A stretch of 64,000 nt of DNA from Bacillus fungorum (GTDB lineage Bacteria > Bacillota > Bacilli > Bacillales > Bacillaceae_G), in NCBI RefSeq assembly GCF_002746455.1, contig NZ_NWUW01000011.1, forward strand, positions 87,677 to 151,676, in the 5' to 3' direction. The position numbers and the translations under genes were made by a program. Every line of letters starts with the position of its first letter. The first letter of the stretch is position 1. Under the pieces are notes generated by a model. That model worked only from the letters and a program-made list of their open reading frames with translations. It did no database searches and was not told the DNA's origin. Shown here piece by piece: positions 1-8,546 of this stretch.

Positions 1-802
1 TAGATAACATCCCTTGAATAACCGGGATCCTTGGATTTTGCAATCTCATTTCTGCCTCCAAAACATCTAGTGTAACAAGCAATTCCTCATCTTCTAGTTG
101 ATCAGCTAATGTGCGTTTAAACACAATAATTTCCTTTAAAAAATGTTCCTTAACCTGTTCCTTAATGAGTTCTGATTTACAAAGAAATTCTCCAAGCTTT
201 TCTTCATGCAAAACGGGTTCTTCCGAAGATTCTACCAATCCATCTACTAAATCATCTACTCTTTTCAAAATAAAAGCAGAGACATAAGATAAGTCAATTT
301 CTGGTGCTTGTAAAATAATTAGTTCTAAATAGCCACGGCATATTCCTTCTACCATAATGACTAAATCTAATAAATATGGCATAACCTTGTCACCATAAAT
401 AGACAGTAAACTATTCCGATAAAATGCGTGAGACTCTAACTTCATCCGCATCATAAACTCTTCCACTTCTTTATTAAAAGGAATAGCATTTTCCCTCGCA
501 TGCATAATAATAAATTCCTTATGCTTCTGTATATCGTTAAACTGGCAATGCAATTGTTTTGCAAATTTTTCACGTGGTAATAATGATTCTTTATCAATAT
601 CCATCATTTTATTTTGAATCTTGTCATAGTAATATCGAAGTGTTGCTAATAAAAGCTCATCTTTCGATTTAAAATATAAATAGAAAGCTCCCTTAGATAT
701 GCCGCAAGCTGTCACAATTTCCTGTACTGATGTCGCATTTACACCCTTAGTCGCAAATAACTTCATAGCCGATTCTATAATTAAACGCTCTTTTTCTTTC
801 AT
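1..802 (-). CDS. TetR/AcrR family transcriptional regulator (partial, runs off the left edge)
   Basis: The frame opens at an ATG at 802 and stays open to base 1, so at least 267 residues are present and the C-terminus is missing. The first ~50 residues are a typical TetR helix-turn-helix (start MKEKERLIIESAMKLFATKG, then ...VQEIVTACGISKGAFYLYFKSKDELL). The rest is an all-helical ligand-binding domain that I cannot place further. It is divergent from an RND pump gene, and two copies of one palindrome lie between the two starts, so it probably represses the pump and itself. Its length, over 267 aa, is longer than the usual ~200 aa TetR protein. Confidence 0.9.
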   Translation of the reverse strand, partial: MKEKERLIIESAMKLFATKGVNATSVQEIVTACGISKGAFYLYFKSKDELLLATLRYYYDKIQNKMMDIDKESLLPREKFAKQLHCQFNDIQKHKEFIIMHARENAIPFNKEVEEFMMRMKLESHAFYRNSLLSIYGDKVMPYLLDLVIMVEGICRGYLELIILQAPEIDLSYVSAFILKRVDDLVDGLVESSEEPVLHEEKLGEFLCKSELIKEQVKEHFLKEIIVFKRTLADQLEDEELLVTLDVLEAEMRLQNPRIPVIQGMLS

Positions 803-869
803 ATCTTCTCTCCTAAATTTAATCTCGCATCTTATTATGAATTTATTATACCATCTCTTTTCATTGACG

Positions 870-887
870 ACTGACCAAATGGTCAGT
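870..887. promoter_or_regulatory. Palindromic operator copy 1 (TetR-type)
   Basis: ACTGACCA-AA-TGGTCAGT: perfect 8-bp arms around a 2-bp centre. It lies between the divergent TetR and RND pump genes. A second copy is centred 33 bp away, about three helical turns. Binding by the adjacent TetR protein is inferred. Confidence 0.75.
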
Positions 888-902
888 TATATTATGTGTT
901 AG

Positions 903-920
903 ACTGACCATTTGGTCAAT
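903..920. promoter_or_regulatory. Palindromic operator copy 2 (TetR-type)
   Basis: ACTGACCA-TT-TGGTCAAT: same architecture as the copy at 870-887 with one arm mismatch. It ends 22 bp before the pump start codon, so an occupied site would block the pump promoter or early elongation. Confidence 0.72.
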
Positions 921-942
921 ACAATAAAAAGGGAGCGCAAAC

Positions 943-3900
943 ATGAACAAAATCATTAATTTCTCGTTAAAAAATAAGTTCGCAGTTTGGCTACTAACCA
1001 TTATTGTTACCATTGCAGGTATTTATTCTGGGCTTAACATGAAGCTGGAAACAATTCCTGATATTACAACACCTGTTGTAACAGTAACCACGGTTTATCC
1101 TGGTGCTACACCAGAAGAAGTAGCTGATAAAGTTTCAAAACCAATGGAAGAGCAACTGCAAAATTTAAGTGGTGTAAACGTTGTTAATTCATCATCTTTT
1201 CAAAACGCATCTTCTATTCAGGTAGAATATGATTTTGATAAAAATATGGAAAAGGCTGAAACAGAAATTAAAGAATCTCTCGCAAATGTGAAACTGCCAG
1301 AAGGCGTAAAGGACCCGAAAGTTTCACGTGTAAACTTCAATGCCTTTCCTGTTATTTCATTAAGTGTAGCAAGTAAAAATGAATCTTTAGCTACCTTAAC
1401 TGAAAATGTAGAAAAAAATGTTGTTCCAGGATTAAAAGGACTTGATGGGGTCGCATCTGTTCAAATTTCAGGTCAACAAGTAGATGAAGTGCAAATTGTC
1501 TTCAAGAAAGATAAGTTGAAAGAATTAGGTTTAAGTGAAGATACTGTAAAAAATGTAATTAAAGGATCGGATATATCTTTACCACTTGGCTTATATACAT
1601 TTAAAGACACAGAAAAATCAGTTGTTGTAGATGGGAATATTACAACAATTAAAGCATTAAAAGAATTAAAAATCCCTGCTGTTCCTTCATCAGCAAGCGG
1701 TCAAGGTAGTCAAAATGCTGGAGCTGTTACACAAGTGCCGCCAATGAATCCAGCCGCTATGAACGGGATTCCGACAGTTACATTAGACGAAATTGCTGAC
1801 ATTAAAGAAGTCGGAAAAGCAGAATCTATTTCTCGAACAAATGGAAAAGAAGCAATTGGAATTCAAATTGTGAAAGCTGCTGACGCGAATACAGTTGATG
1901 TTGTAAATGCTGTTAAAGATAAAGTAAAAGAACTTGAGAAAAAATATAAAGACTTAGAGATTATTTCAACATTCGACCAAGGTGCACCGATTGAGAAATC
2001 AGTAGAAACCATGCTGAGCAAAGCCATTTTTGGTGCTATCTTTGCGATTGTTATTATTATGCTGTTCCTACGAAATATCCGAACAACATTAATTTCGGTC
2101 GTTTCCATACCACTTTCTTTATTAATTGCTGTTTTAGTCATAAAGCAAATGGATATTACGCTTAACATTATGACGCTCGGGGCAATGACAGTCGCTATCG
2201 GGCGCGTCGTCGATGACTCAATTGTTGTTATTGAAAACATTTACCGACGTATGTCATTATCAGAAGAAAAACTACGTGGGAAAGATTTAATTCGTGAAGC
2301 TACGAAGGAAATGTTTATCCCAATTATGTCTTCTACCATTGTAACAATCGCGGTATTCTTACCGCTTGGACTAGTAAAAGGTATGATTGGTGAAATGTTC
2401 TTACCATTCGCCTTAACTATCGTCTTCGCCTTATTAGCATCGTTACTAGTAGCAGTTACAATCGTACCGATGCTAGCTCACTCTTTATTTAAAAAAGAGA
2501 GCATGAGAGAAAAAGAAGTACATCATGAAGAAAAAACAAGTAAATTAGCAAACATTTATAAACGCATACTTGCATGGGCTTTAAATCATAAAATTATTAC
2601 ATCAAGTATTGCTGTCCTTCTATTAGTTGGTAGTCTTGCACTTGTGCCAATTATCGGTGTAAGCTTCTTACCAGCTGAAGAAGAAAAAATGATCATTACA
2701 ACGTACAATCCTGAACCAGGTCAAACGTTAGAAGACGTTGAAAAAATTGCTACAAAAGCTGAAAAGCACTTCCAAGATAATAAAGACGTCAAAACAATTC
2801 AATTCTCATTAGGTGGAGAAAACCCAATGAGCCCTGGTCAATCAAATCAAGCAATGTTCTTCGTACAATATGATAACGACACGAAAAACTTTGAAAAAGA
2901 GAAAGAACAAGTCGTTAAAGATTTACAGAAGATGTCTGGAAAAGGTGAATGGAAAAACCAAGATTTCGGAGCGAGTGGCGGTAGTAATGAAATTAAACTA
3001 TACGTTTACGGAGATAGCTCTGAAGAAATTAAGCCTGTCGTAAAAGATATTCAAAATATCATGAAGAAAAATAAAGACTTAAAAGATGTAGACTCTAGTA
3101 TTGCAAAAACGTATGCAGAATACACTTTAGTCGCAGATCAGGAAAAACTAAGTAAAATGGGTCTAACGGCTGCACAAATCGGAATGGGACTTTCTAATCA
3201 ACATGATCGCCCTGTTCTGACAACAATTAAAAAAGACGGTAAAGATGTCAATGTATATGTAGAAGCTGAAAAGCAAAATTATGAAACAATCGATGACTTA
3301 ACAAATCGTAAAATTACAACGCCACTTGGTAATGAAGTGGCTGTGAAAGATGTGATGACTGTAAAAGAAGGAGAAACTTCGAATACAGTGAAACACCGCG
3401 ATGGCCGTGTTTATGCAGAAGTAAGTGCAAAACTAACATCTGATGACGTTTCAAAAGCATCCGCCGCGGTTCAAAAAGAAGTAGATAAAATGGATCTTCC
3501 TTCCGGCGTAGATGTTTCTATGGGCGGGGTTACAAAAGATATTGAAGAATCATTTAAACAACTTGGTTTAGCGATGTTAGCTGCGATTGCCATTGTATAC
3601 TTCGTTCTTGTTGTTACATTTGGCGGTGCTCTTGCACCATTCGCAATTTTATTCTCGCTACCATTTACAATCATCGGAGCTCTTGTTGCCTTATTAATCT
3701 CTGGTGAAACGTTAAGTGTCTCTGCAATGATCGGTGCCCTTATGTTAATCGGTATCGTTGTAACAAACGCAATCGTGCTTATCGACCGCGTTATTCATAA
3801 AGAAAATGAAGGTCTATCAACACGTGAAGCTTTATTAGAAGCTGGTGCAACACGCCTGCGTCCTATCTTAATGACTGCAATTGCAACAATCGGTGCCCTT

Positions 3901-4059
3901 ATCCCGCTCGCATTAGGATTTGAAGGTAGCGGCTTAATTTCTAAAGGACTTGGTGTAACAGTAATTGGTGGATTAACAAGTTCAACATTATTAACACTTC
4001 TTATTGTTCCAATCGTTTATGAAGTATTAAGCAAGTTCAAAAAGAAAAAAGCAAAATAA
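943..4059 (+). CDS. swrC: RND-family efflux transporter permease (SwrC/YerP-like, AcrB superfamily)
   Basis: This 1038-residue protein has the classic RND plan: TM1 at about residues 10-30, a large extracytoplasmic loop, a central helix bundle, a second loop and a C-terminal helix bundle. The proton-relay motif appears as IGRVVDDSIVVIENIYRR, matching the paired aspartates of AcrB TM4. In Gram-positives such pumps export lipopeptides, antibiotics and detergents without an outer-membrane partner; B. subtilis SwrC, of similar length, exports surfactin. A GGGAG ribosome site precedes the ATG. The upstream double palindrome and divergent TetR gene indicate substrate-induced derepression. No membrane-fusion protein gene is adjacent. 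The substrate is not known; the symbol is by similarity. Confidence 0.9.
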   Translation: MNKIINFSLKNKFAVWLLTIIVTIAGIYSGLNMKLETIPDITTPVVTVTTVYPGATPEEVADKVSKPMEEQLQNLSGVNVVNSSSFQNASSIQVEYDFDKNMEKAETEIKESLANVKLPEGVKDPKVSRVNFNAFPVISLSVASKNESLATLTENVEKNVVPGLKGLDGVASVQISGQQVDEVQIVFKKDKLKELGLSEDTVKNVIKGSDISLPLGLYTFKDTEKSVVVDGNITTIKALKELKIPAVPSSASGQGSQNAGAVTQVPPMNPAAMNGIPTVTLDEIADIKEVGKAESISRTNGKEAIGIQIVKAADANTVDVVNAVKDKVKELEKKYKDLEIISTFDQGAPIEKSVETMLSKAIFGAIFAIVIIMLFLRNIRTTLISVVSIPLSLLIAVLVIKQMDITLNIMTLGAMTVAIGRVVDDSIVVIENIYRRMSLSEEKLRGKDLIREATKEMFIPIMSSTIVTIAVFLPLGLVKGMIGEMFLPFALTIVFALLASLLVAVTIVPMLAHSLFKKESMREKEVHHEEKTSKLANIYKRILAWALNHKIITSSIAVLLLVGSLALVPIIGVSFLPAEEEKMIITTYNPEPGQTLEDVEKIATKAEKHFQDNKDVKTIQFSLGGENPMSPGQSNQAMFFVQYDNDTKNFEKEKEQVVKDLQKMSGKGEWKNQDFGASGGSNEIKLYVYGDSSEEIKPVVKDIQNIMKKNKDLKDVDSSIAKTYAEYTLVADQEKLSKMGLTAAQIGMGLSNQHDRPVLTTIKKDGKDVNVYVEAEKQNYETIDDLTNRKITTPLGNEVAVKDVMTVKEGETSNTVKHRDGRVYAEVSAKLTSDDVSKASAAVQKEVDKMDLPSGVDVSMGGVTKDIEESFKQLGLAMLAAIAIVYFVLVVTFGGALAPFAILFSLPFTIIGALVALLISGETLSVSAMIGALMLIGIVVTNAIVLIDRVIHKENEGLSTREALLEAGATRLRPILMTAIATIGALIPLALGFEGSGLISKGLGVTVIGGLTSSTLLTLLIVPIVYEVLSKFKKKKAK

Positions 4060-4060
4060 C

Positions 4061-4095
4061 AAAAAATAACCTCGCTAACTGCGAGGTTATTTTTT
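4061..4095. terminator. Bidirectional intrinsic terminator between swrC and msrAB
   Basis: The stem AAATAACCTCGC / GCGAGGTTATTT has a TAACT loop and A/T runs on both sides, serving the two convergent genes. The stop codon of msrAB (4087-4089) lies inside the stem. Confidence 0.85.
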
Positions 4096-5052
4096 ATTTC
4101 CAAACAAGATTAGGAAATCACCATAGCCTTCTTTTTCTAATTCCTCTTTTGGAATAAATCGAAGAGCTGCTGAATTTATACAATAGCGAAGTCCATTCGG
4201 TCCTGGACCATCTGGAAATACGTGCCCGAGATGTGAATCTCCTTCCTTACTTCTCACTTCCGTACGTGTCATATTATGACTCACATCCATTTTTTCTTTC
4301 ACACTAGCTGACATAACTGGCTTCGTAAAACTAGGCCATCCACATCCGCTATCAAATTTATCTAAAGAAGTAAATAGAGGTTCACCCGAAACGATATCTA
4401 CATAAAGACCTTCTTCTTTATGATTCCAATACTCATTTCGAAATGGTGGTTCCGTTCCATTTTCCTGTGTTACATAAAACTGCATCTCATTGAGTTTTTC
4501 TTTTAAATGAGCATTATCCTTTGGCCAATGTTGCTTAATAAATGCATCTCGCCCTGAGCCCTTACGGTATAACTCGTAGCGGAATGTGTTTTTCTTATGA
4601 TATCCTTGGTGATATTCTTCAGCCGGATAAAATGTAGCAGCTGGCAATATTTTTGTCGCAATCGGTTTTGAAAAACGCCCACTCTTTGCAAGCTCTTCTT
4701 TTGAAGCCTCTGCTTTTTTATGTTGTTCTTCATTATGATAAAAAATCACTGTTTCGTAAGACTGTCCGCGATCATGGAATTGCCCACCTATATCAGTCGG
4801 ATCAATTTGTCTCCAATATATATTTAATAACTCCTCATACGGCATTTTATTTGCATCAAATGTAATTTGTACTGCCTCATAATGTCCCGTCGTTTCTGAA
4901 CATACTTCTTTATATGTTGGATTCTCTTTATGACCACCTGTATAGCCAGAAACAACCTTTATAATTCCTTCCATCTCTTCAAATGGCGAAACCATACACC
5001 AAAAGCAACCTCCAGCAAATGTAGCTAACTCTACTTTTTCATTTACAGCCAT
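4087..5052 (-). CDS. msrAB: Bifunctional peptide methionine sulfoxide reductase MsrA/MsrB
   Basis: A 321-residue fusion that repairs both epimers of oxidised methionine. The MsrA half (about 1-165) carries GCFWC with catalytic Cys16. The MsrB half (about 185-315) carries GCGWPSF (Cys237) and [11 protein letters not shown] with catalytic Cys291. The two CxxC zinc motifs of many MsrB proteins are absent, so this is the zinc-free type. An AGGGGTGA ribosome site lies upstream of the ATG. It is a monocistronic unit between two hairpin terminators. No signal peptide is seen, so it is cytoplasmic. Confidence 0.95.
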   Translation of the reverse strand: MAVNEKVELATFAGGCFWCMVSPFEEMEGIIKVVSGYTGGHKENPTYKEVCSETTGHYEAVQITFDANKMPYEELLNIYWRQIDPTDIGGQFHDRGQSYETVIFYHNEEQHKKAEASKEELAKSGRFSKPIATKILPAATFYPAEEYHQGYHKKNTFRYELYRKGSGRDAFIKQHWPKDNAHLKEKLNEMQFYVTQENGTEPPFRNEYWNHKEEGLYVDIVSGEPLFTSLDKFDSGCGWPSFTKPVMSASVKEKMDVSHNMTRTEVRSKEGDSHLGHVFPDGPGPNGLRYCINSAALRFIPKEELEKEGYGDFLILFGNKK

Positions 5053-5109
5053 TACTTCACCCCTATTCTATCTTCTCCTTACAGTATGGCATAAGAAACA
5101 TCATGTTAT

Positions 5110-5146
5110 AAAAGAAAAAGCATCGAACATCGATGCTTTTTCTTTT
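5110..5146. terminator. Intrinsic terminator, 17-bp perfect stem
   Basis: Arms at 5110-5126 and 5130-5146 are perfect reverse complements around a 3-base loop, with A and T runs at the outer ends. It sits just past the end of the AI-2E family permease gene on the minus strand. Confidence 0.85.
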
Positions 5147-5153
5147 CTTCACT

Positions 5154-6188
5154 TTATTTTTTCCCAACTTCCTTCTCCATTTCATCACTTGTCACATCTA
5201 AGACATCTAATAAGAAAATGAAGATTGGAATACCGATAATTAATCCCCATACACCTAAGAAGTGTTCTGAGAAAATTAATACCATAAACGTATAGAAAAT
5301 CGGTAAGTTTGTTTTTTGCGACATAAACTTCGGATTTAACACGTAACTTTCAAGCGCATGAATGACTGTTACGATAATTAAAATATAAACCACGTACATA
5401 ATACCGCCGATATTGTAAGCAATCATACAAAGCGGGAATAACGAAATGATAACCCCAGCTACTGGAATTAAACCGAGTAAGAAGATCATTAATGCTAAAC
5501 CTAATAATTGTGGGAATCCTAATATCCATAGTGCAATAACGGATAAAACACAGTTAACAACTGCAATTAAAAATTGTGCTTCGATTACTTTTCCGAATGA
5601 ACGTGCAAATTTCTTACCAAAGTACTCGATTTCAGTATAGAAAATTGCAAGTCGGCTTTCTTTAAATTTTGCAGTAAAAGCAACGATACGAGATTTCTCC
5701 AATAAGAAAAATAAACTTAAAATTAAAGAAAGTAAAACTTGAAGTCCGAACTTCCCGACATTTGTAATCGATTTATACAAAATGTCTACACCTTGTCCTA
5801 CATATTTAGAAAGTTCCATATGATTGACAGCATTAACTGCATACTTTATTAATTCACTATCTGGTGGGTTTCTTAAAAATACATTAAATTGATAAATCAA
5901 TTGTGAAATTTGTATCGTTAATACTGGTAAATATTTAAATAGCGTAATAGCAATTCCACCAATTAACATTACATATAGAAATGCGATAATGAGCTTTCGA
6001 TTAATGGGCATAAAGTGGTCTAATTTGCGAGAAATAAACTTTTGGAATCGATCCATTAAATACGTAAGAATAAACGTAATTAATATTAGATTCAACATAC
6101 TTTGCAGCCCATATAACACGAGAGCAAGTATTACTAATACGAGTAACCTCTGAAATCCTTTGCTTTGAAACAGGTTTTTTATTTGCAT
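5154..6188 (-). CDS. AI-2E transporter family (UPF0118/PerM) membrane protein
   Basis: 344 residues, strongly hydrophobic, with about seven to eight membrane segments: an N-terminal pair (about 13-45), a pair near 60-90, then four or five in the C-terminal half (about 155-330) flanking a charged linker. The C-terminal part with the conserved GLIPVAGVIISLFP block fits the AI-2E/PerM family. Members have been linked to autoinducer-2 export or Na+/H+ antiport, but most Bacillus paralogs are uncharacterised, so no substrate is assigned. It is transcribed alone, with its own terminator downstream. Confidence 0.85.
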   Translation of the reverse strand: MQIKNLFQSKGFQRLLVLVILALVLYGLQSMLNLILITFILTYLMDRFQKFISRKLDHFMPINRKLIIAFLYVMLIGGIAITLFKYLPVLTIQISQLIYQFNVFLRNPPDSELIKYAVNAVNHMELSKYVGQGVDILYKSITNVGKFGLQVLLSLILSLFFLLEKSRIVAFTAKFKESRLAIFYTEIEYFGKKFARSFGKVIEAQFLIAVVNCVLSVIALWILGFPQLLGLALMIFLLGLIPVAGVIISLFPLCMIAYNIGGIMYVVYILIIVTVIHALESYVLNPKFMSQKTNLPIFYTFMVLIFSEHFLGVWGLIIGIPIFIFLLDVLDVTSDEMEKEVGKK

Positions 6189-6444
6189 AATCGACGAGTA
6201 CTCTCTCCTGTCCTATAAAGTAAAACGTTAATAAGTAGATTTTTCTCTCTTTTCTACTTTTAATTATTTATTCATATTAAGATTTTTATAAGCTCATTAT
6301 ACGCCTACATTAGCAGGTCTATAGTAGCTTACTTCTTATTTTACAATACAATGACCTAATTCAAAACGTATTCTACACAGTATTAATGAAGATTTAAGGA
6401 AACTTACATATTGTTTAAATAGGTCTTACCACTACTGTAACATA

Positions 6445-6491
6445 AAAAGCAAGCTATCAGTAGAAATCTGTTCTACAAATAGCTTGCTTTT
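6445..6491 (-). terminator. Terminator downstream of lrgB
   Basis: AAAAGCAAGCTAT pairs with ATAGCTTGCTTTT, and a second stem GTAGAA/TTCTAC nests in the loop. The rest of the 6189-6513 gap holds only AT-rich upstream sequence of the AI-2E family gene; I see no other gene or RNA there. Confidence 0.8.
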
Positions 6492-6513
6492 CTCATTTTT
6501 TAAGTAAGTTTTA

Positions 6514-7206
6514 CTATCCAATGAATGGCATGAACATCGGTATGACAACTACAGTTACAACCCCTACTACCGTTACAGCAATACTTGCCATAGCTGCCTC
6601 TACTTCACCCATTTCAATTCCTACTGCCACTCCTAATGCATGACCTGCTGTTCCAAGCGCTAAACCTTTTGCAATTGGATGTTTCACTCTAAATGTTTTT
6701 AAGAATAATGCTCCTAATGCGTATACAATAACTGCGTTAAAAATAACTGCAAACGATGTAATTGCTGGTATACCACCAATGCTTTCAGAGATTGGTAGCG
6801 CAATTGCTGTTGTTGCTGCTTGTGGTAACATTGAATTCATTACTGCTGTATCTAGACCAATTGCTTTTGCAACAATGAACACGACAATTACTGAACAAAT
6901 AGATCCAACTACGATAGCTGATAAAATTTGCCACCAATATTTTTTTAACTTATCAACTTGTTTATATAATGGAATTGCAAACGCGATTGTTGCTGGTTCT
7001 AAGAAGAAACTAATCATTTTTCCGCCAGTATTATATTCTTCAAAAGTAAAGTTGCCTACTTTTAGAAAGACAATCCCTAAAACCATCGCTACGAATAACG
7101 GTGTAAATAAGAAGAACCCTTTTGAATGCTTGAATAATAATGTTCCGATTCCGTATGCAATTAATGAAACGACGATTCCGAAATATGGAGTCATTGTGCT
7201 TGCCAT
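6514..7206 (-). CDS. lrgB: LrgB family membrane protein (PftB/YsbB type)
   Basis: About 230 residues with six to seven membrane segments, including the family blocks [24 protein letters not shown] and [12 protein letters not shown]. LrgA and LrgB were first described as antiholin-like proteins; in B. subtilis the homologous pair YsbA/YsbB (PftA/PftB) is a pyruvate uptake system. An ATG lies six bases further up, but the AGGGGG ribosome site would then be only two bases from it; the ATG at 7206 gives eight bases of spacing, so I place the start here ([10 protein letters not shown]). It is 35 bp behind lrgA, in one operon ending at the hairpin near 6445-6491. Confidence 0.92.
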   Translation of the reverse strand: MASTMTPYFGIVVSLIAYGIGTLLFKHSKGFFLFTPLFVAMVLGIVFLKVGNFTFEEYNTGGKMISFFLEPATIAFAIPLYKQVDKLKKYWWQILSAIVVGSICSVIVVFIVAKAIGLDTAVMNSMLPQAATTAIALPISESIGGIPAITSFAVIFNAVIVYALGALFLKTFRVKHPIAKGLALGTAGHALGVAVGIEMGEVEAAMASIAVTVVGVVTVVVIPMFMPFIG

Positions 7207-7241
7207 GTTCATTACCCCCTAACAATATATAACTACAATGG

Positions 7242-7673
7242 TTACGCAACCTTTCCGTGCTTGCGTCCTTTATTTACTACTTTCAATTCTTTCGTATCTT
7301 TTGTTTCTTTTTCATCTTTTCCTAAAATGAATTGTGCAAATAGTCCTGTTACAGCGAGTAAAATAACTGTTGCTACAACAATTACAGTTAAAATTTGTAC
7401 AAAGTATTGTCCCATTACACCAAGAGAATTAATAACTGAAATACCTGATGGTACGAATAGGAATCCGATAATACCTGTTAAAGCTGTTCCGAGTGATTCA
7501 ACTTGCTCCAATTTAATAACTTTTAAACATAATAGGCTAAATAAAATGACTAATCCGATCACCGATGAAGGCATCGGAATTGGTAAATGTGTTGCAATAA
7601 TATTAGAAACTAACATAATAGCTGAAAATATGAATGCTTGTGATAAGAAACTATATACTTTTTTCGTACTCAT
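7242..7673 (-). CDS. lrgA: LrgA family holin-like membrane protein (PftA/YsbA type)
   Basis: 143 residues from the ATG at 7673 ([12 protein letters not shown]), which has an AGAGGTGG ribosome site; the open frame reaches further upstream but that part has none. Four membrane segments (about 12-30, 35-52, 65-85, 95-118) and a charged tail match the LrgA/CidA family. It works with LrgB, likely as the small subunit of the pyruvate-linked transporter. LytS and LytR are encoded immediately upstream as the expected activator. A cre-like site at 7727-7741 implies CcpA carbon catabolite control. Confidence 0.92.
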   Translation of the reverse strand: MSTKKVYSFLSQAFIFSAIMLVSNIIATHLPIPMPSSVIGLVILFSLLCLKVIKLEQVESLGTALTGIIGFLFVPSGISVINSLGVMGQYFVQILTVIVVATVILLAVTGLFAQFILGKDEKETKDTKELKVVNKGRKHGKVA

Positions 7674-7726
7674 TTTGGCCACCTCTTTCGATTTGGTACC
7701 TTTATTGTATAGGATGTAAGCGAATA

Positions 7727-7741
7727 GGTAAGCGTTTACAT
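7727..7741 (-). promoter_or_regulatory. cre site (CcpA catabolite control) upstream of lrgAB
   Basis: Read on the minus strand the bases are ATGTAAACGCTTACC, which fit the consensus WTGNAANCGNWNNCW at 14 of 15 positions. It lies about 55 bp upstream of the lrgA start, beside a possible -10 (TACAAT) with no good -35, as expected for an activated promoter. Confidence 0.7.
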
Positions 7742-7795
7742 AACAGAGCGTCAAATATACAGAATCAGTTACAAATATAAAAGGATGAAATACAA

Positions 7796-7823
7796 AAGCT
7801 GCTTCTTAAATACGAAGCAGCTT
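7796..7823 (-). terminator. Terminator overlapping the 3' end of lytR
   Basis: AAGCTGCTTC and GAAGCAGCTT form a 10-bp stem with the lytR stop codon in the loop; on the minus strand it is followed by TTGTATTT. It should separate lytSR from lrgAB. Confidence 0.7.
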
Positions 7824-8546
7824 CTTGAGTTCTTTTGCATATGTACGGCTAACAGGTACTTTCGATCCTTCTTTCATGATTAAATTATAAGTAGAATTAA
7901 ACCATGGCTGAATTTCAGTAATATGATTAATATTCGCAATAAAGCTACGATGGACACGCATAAAACTTGCCTGTGGCAACTTCTTTTCCAAAATCACAAG
8001 TGTATCGTGTGTTACATACGTTTCCCTCATCGTTTTTACTGTCACTTTCCCATCTACAAGTCCTACATATATAATATCTTCAATATTCACAAGTACGATT
8101 GATTCTTCAATTGGTAATGCTAATTTATGCATCTCTGCTGTTACATCTGTCCCCTTTATTTCGTGCTTCGTTTCTATTTGCGCTTGTTTTTGTTTTTTAT
8201 ACTTCTTTAATGTCTGCATAATACGCTCTTCATCAAATGGCTTTAAAATGTAATCTAACGCATCTACTTCAAATGCTTGCAACGCATATTGATCATAGGC
8301 AGTAGCAAACACAATTGCAGGTGGATTTTTCATCTTCTTTAATATATTTGCGATTTCAAATCCGTTATCATCAGATAGCTGAATATCTAGGAAAACAATA
8401 TCTGGTTTGTTTTGCATTAGCTCTTCTAATGCATCTTCTACACAATCAGCCTCACCTATTATTTCTACTTCTTTTGTTTGCTCTAATAAATATTTCAATT
8501 CATCCCGTGCTAACATTTCATCGTCAACTACTAATACTTTTAACAC
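7806..8546 (-). CDS. lytR: LytR/LytT response regulator (LytTR DNA-binding)
   Basis: 246 residues. The receiver domain (about 1-120) has the acidic pocket VVDDE and phosphoacceptor Asp54 in FLDIQ, plus the conserved Lys of LKPFD. The LytTR DNA-binding domain follows a linker (about 140-244, ending RVHRSFIANINHI...VPVSRTYAKELKKLL). It is partner of LytS, whose gene overlaps it by 23 bp, so the pair is translationally coupled. The expected target is the lrgAB promoter directly downstream. It is called LytT in B. subtilis; it is unrelated to the LytR-CpsA-Psr family. Confidence 0.94.
   Translation of the reverse strand: MLKVLVVDDEMLARDELKYLLEQTKEVEIIGEADCVEDALEELMQNKPDIVFLDIQLSDDNGFEIANILKKMKNPPAIVFATAYDQYALQAFEVDALDYILKPFDEERIMQTLKKYKKQKQAQIETKHEIKGTDVTAEMHKLALPIEESIVLVNIEDIIYVGLVDGKVTVKTMRETYVTHDTLVILEKKLPQASFMRVHRSFIANINHITEIQPWFNSTYNLIMKEGSKVPVSRTYAKELKKLLRI

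Noticed and set aside
699..902. 67-codon plus-strand frame over the TetR start and operators
   Set aside because: It is antisense to the TetR gene and crosses both operator palindromes; no ribosome site and no protein character.
1863..2240. 125-codon minus-strand frame inside the RND pump gene
   Set aside because: Shadow of a real coding sequence in another frame; the pump reading is unambiguous.
6779..7222. 147-codon plus-strand frame over lrgB
   Set aside because: Antisense shadow of lrgB, with no ribosome site or recognisable domain.
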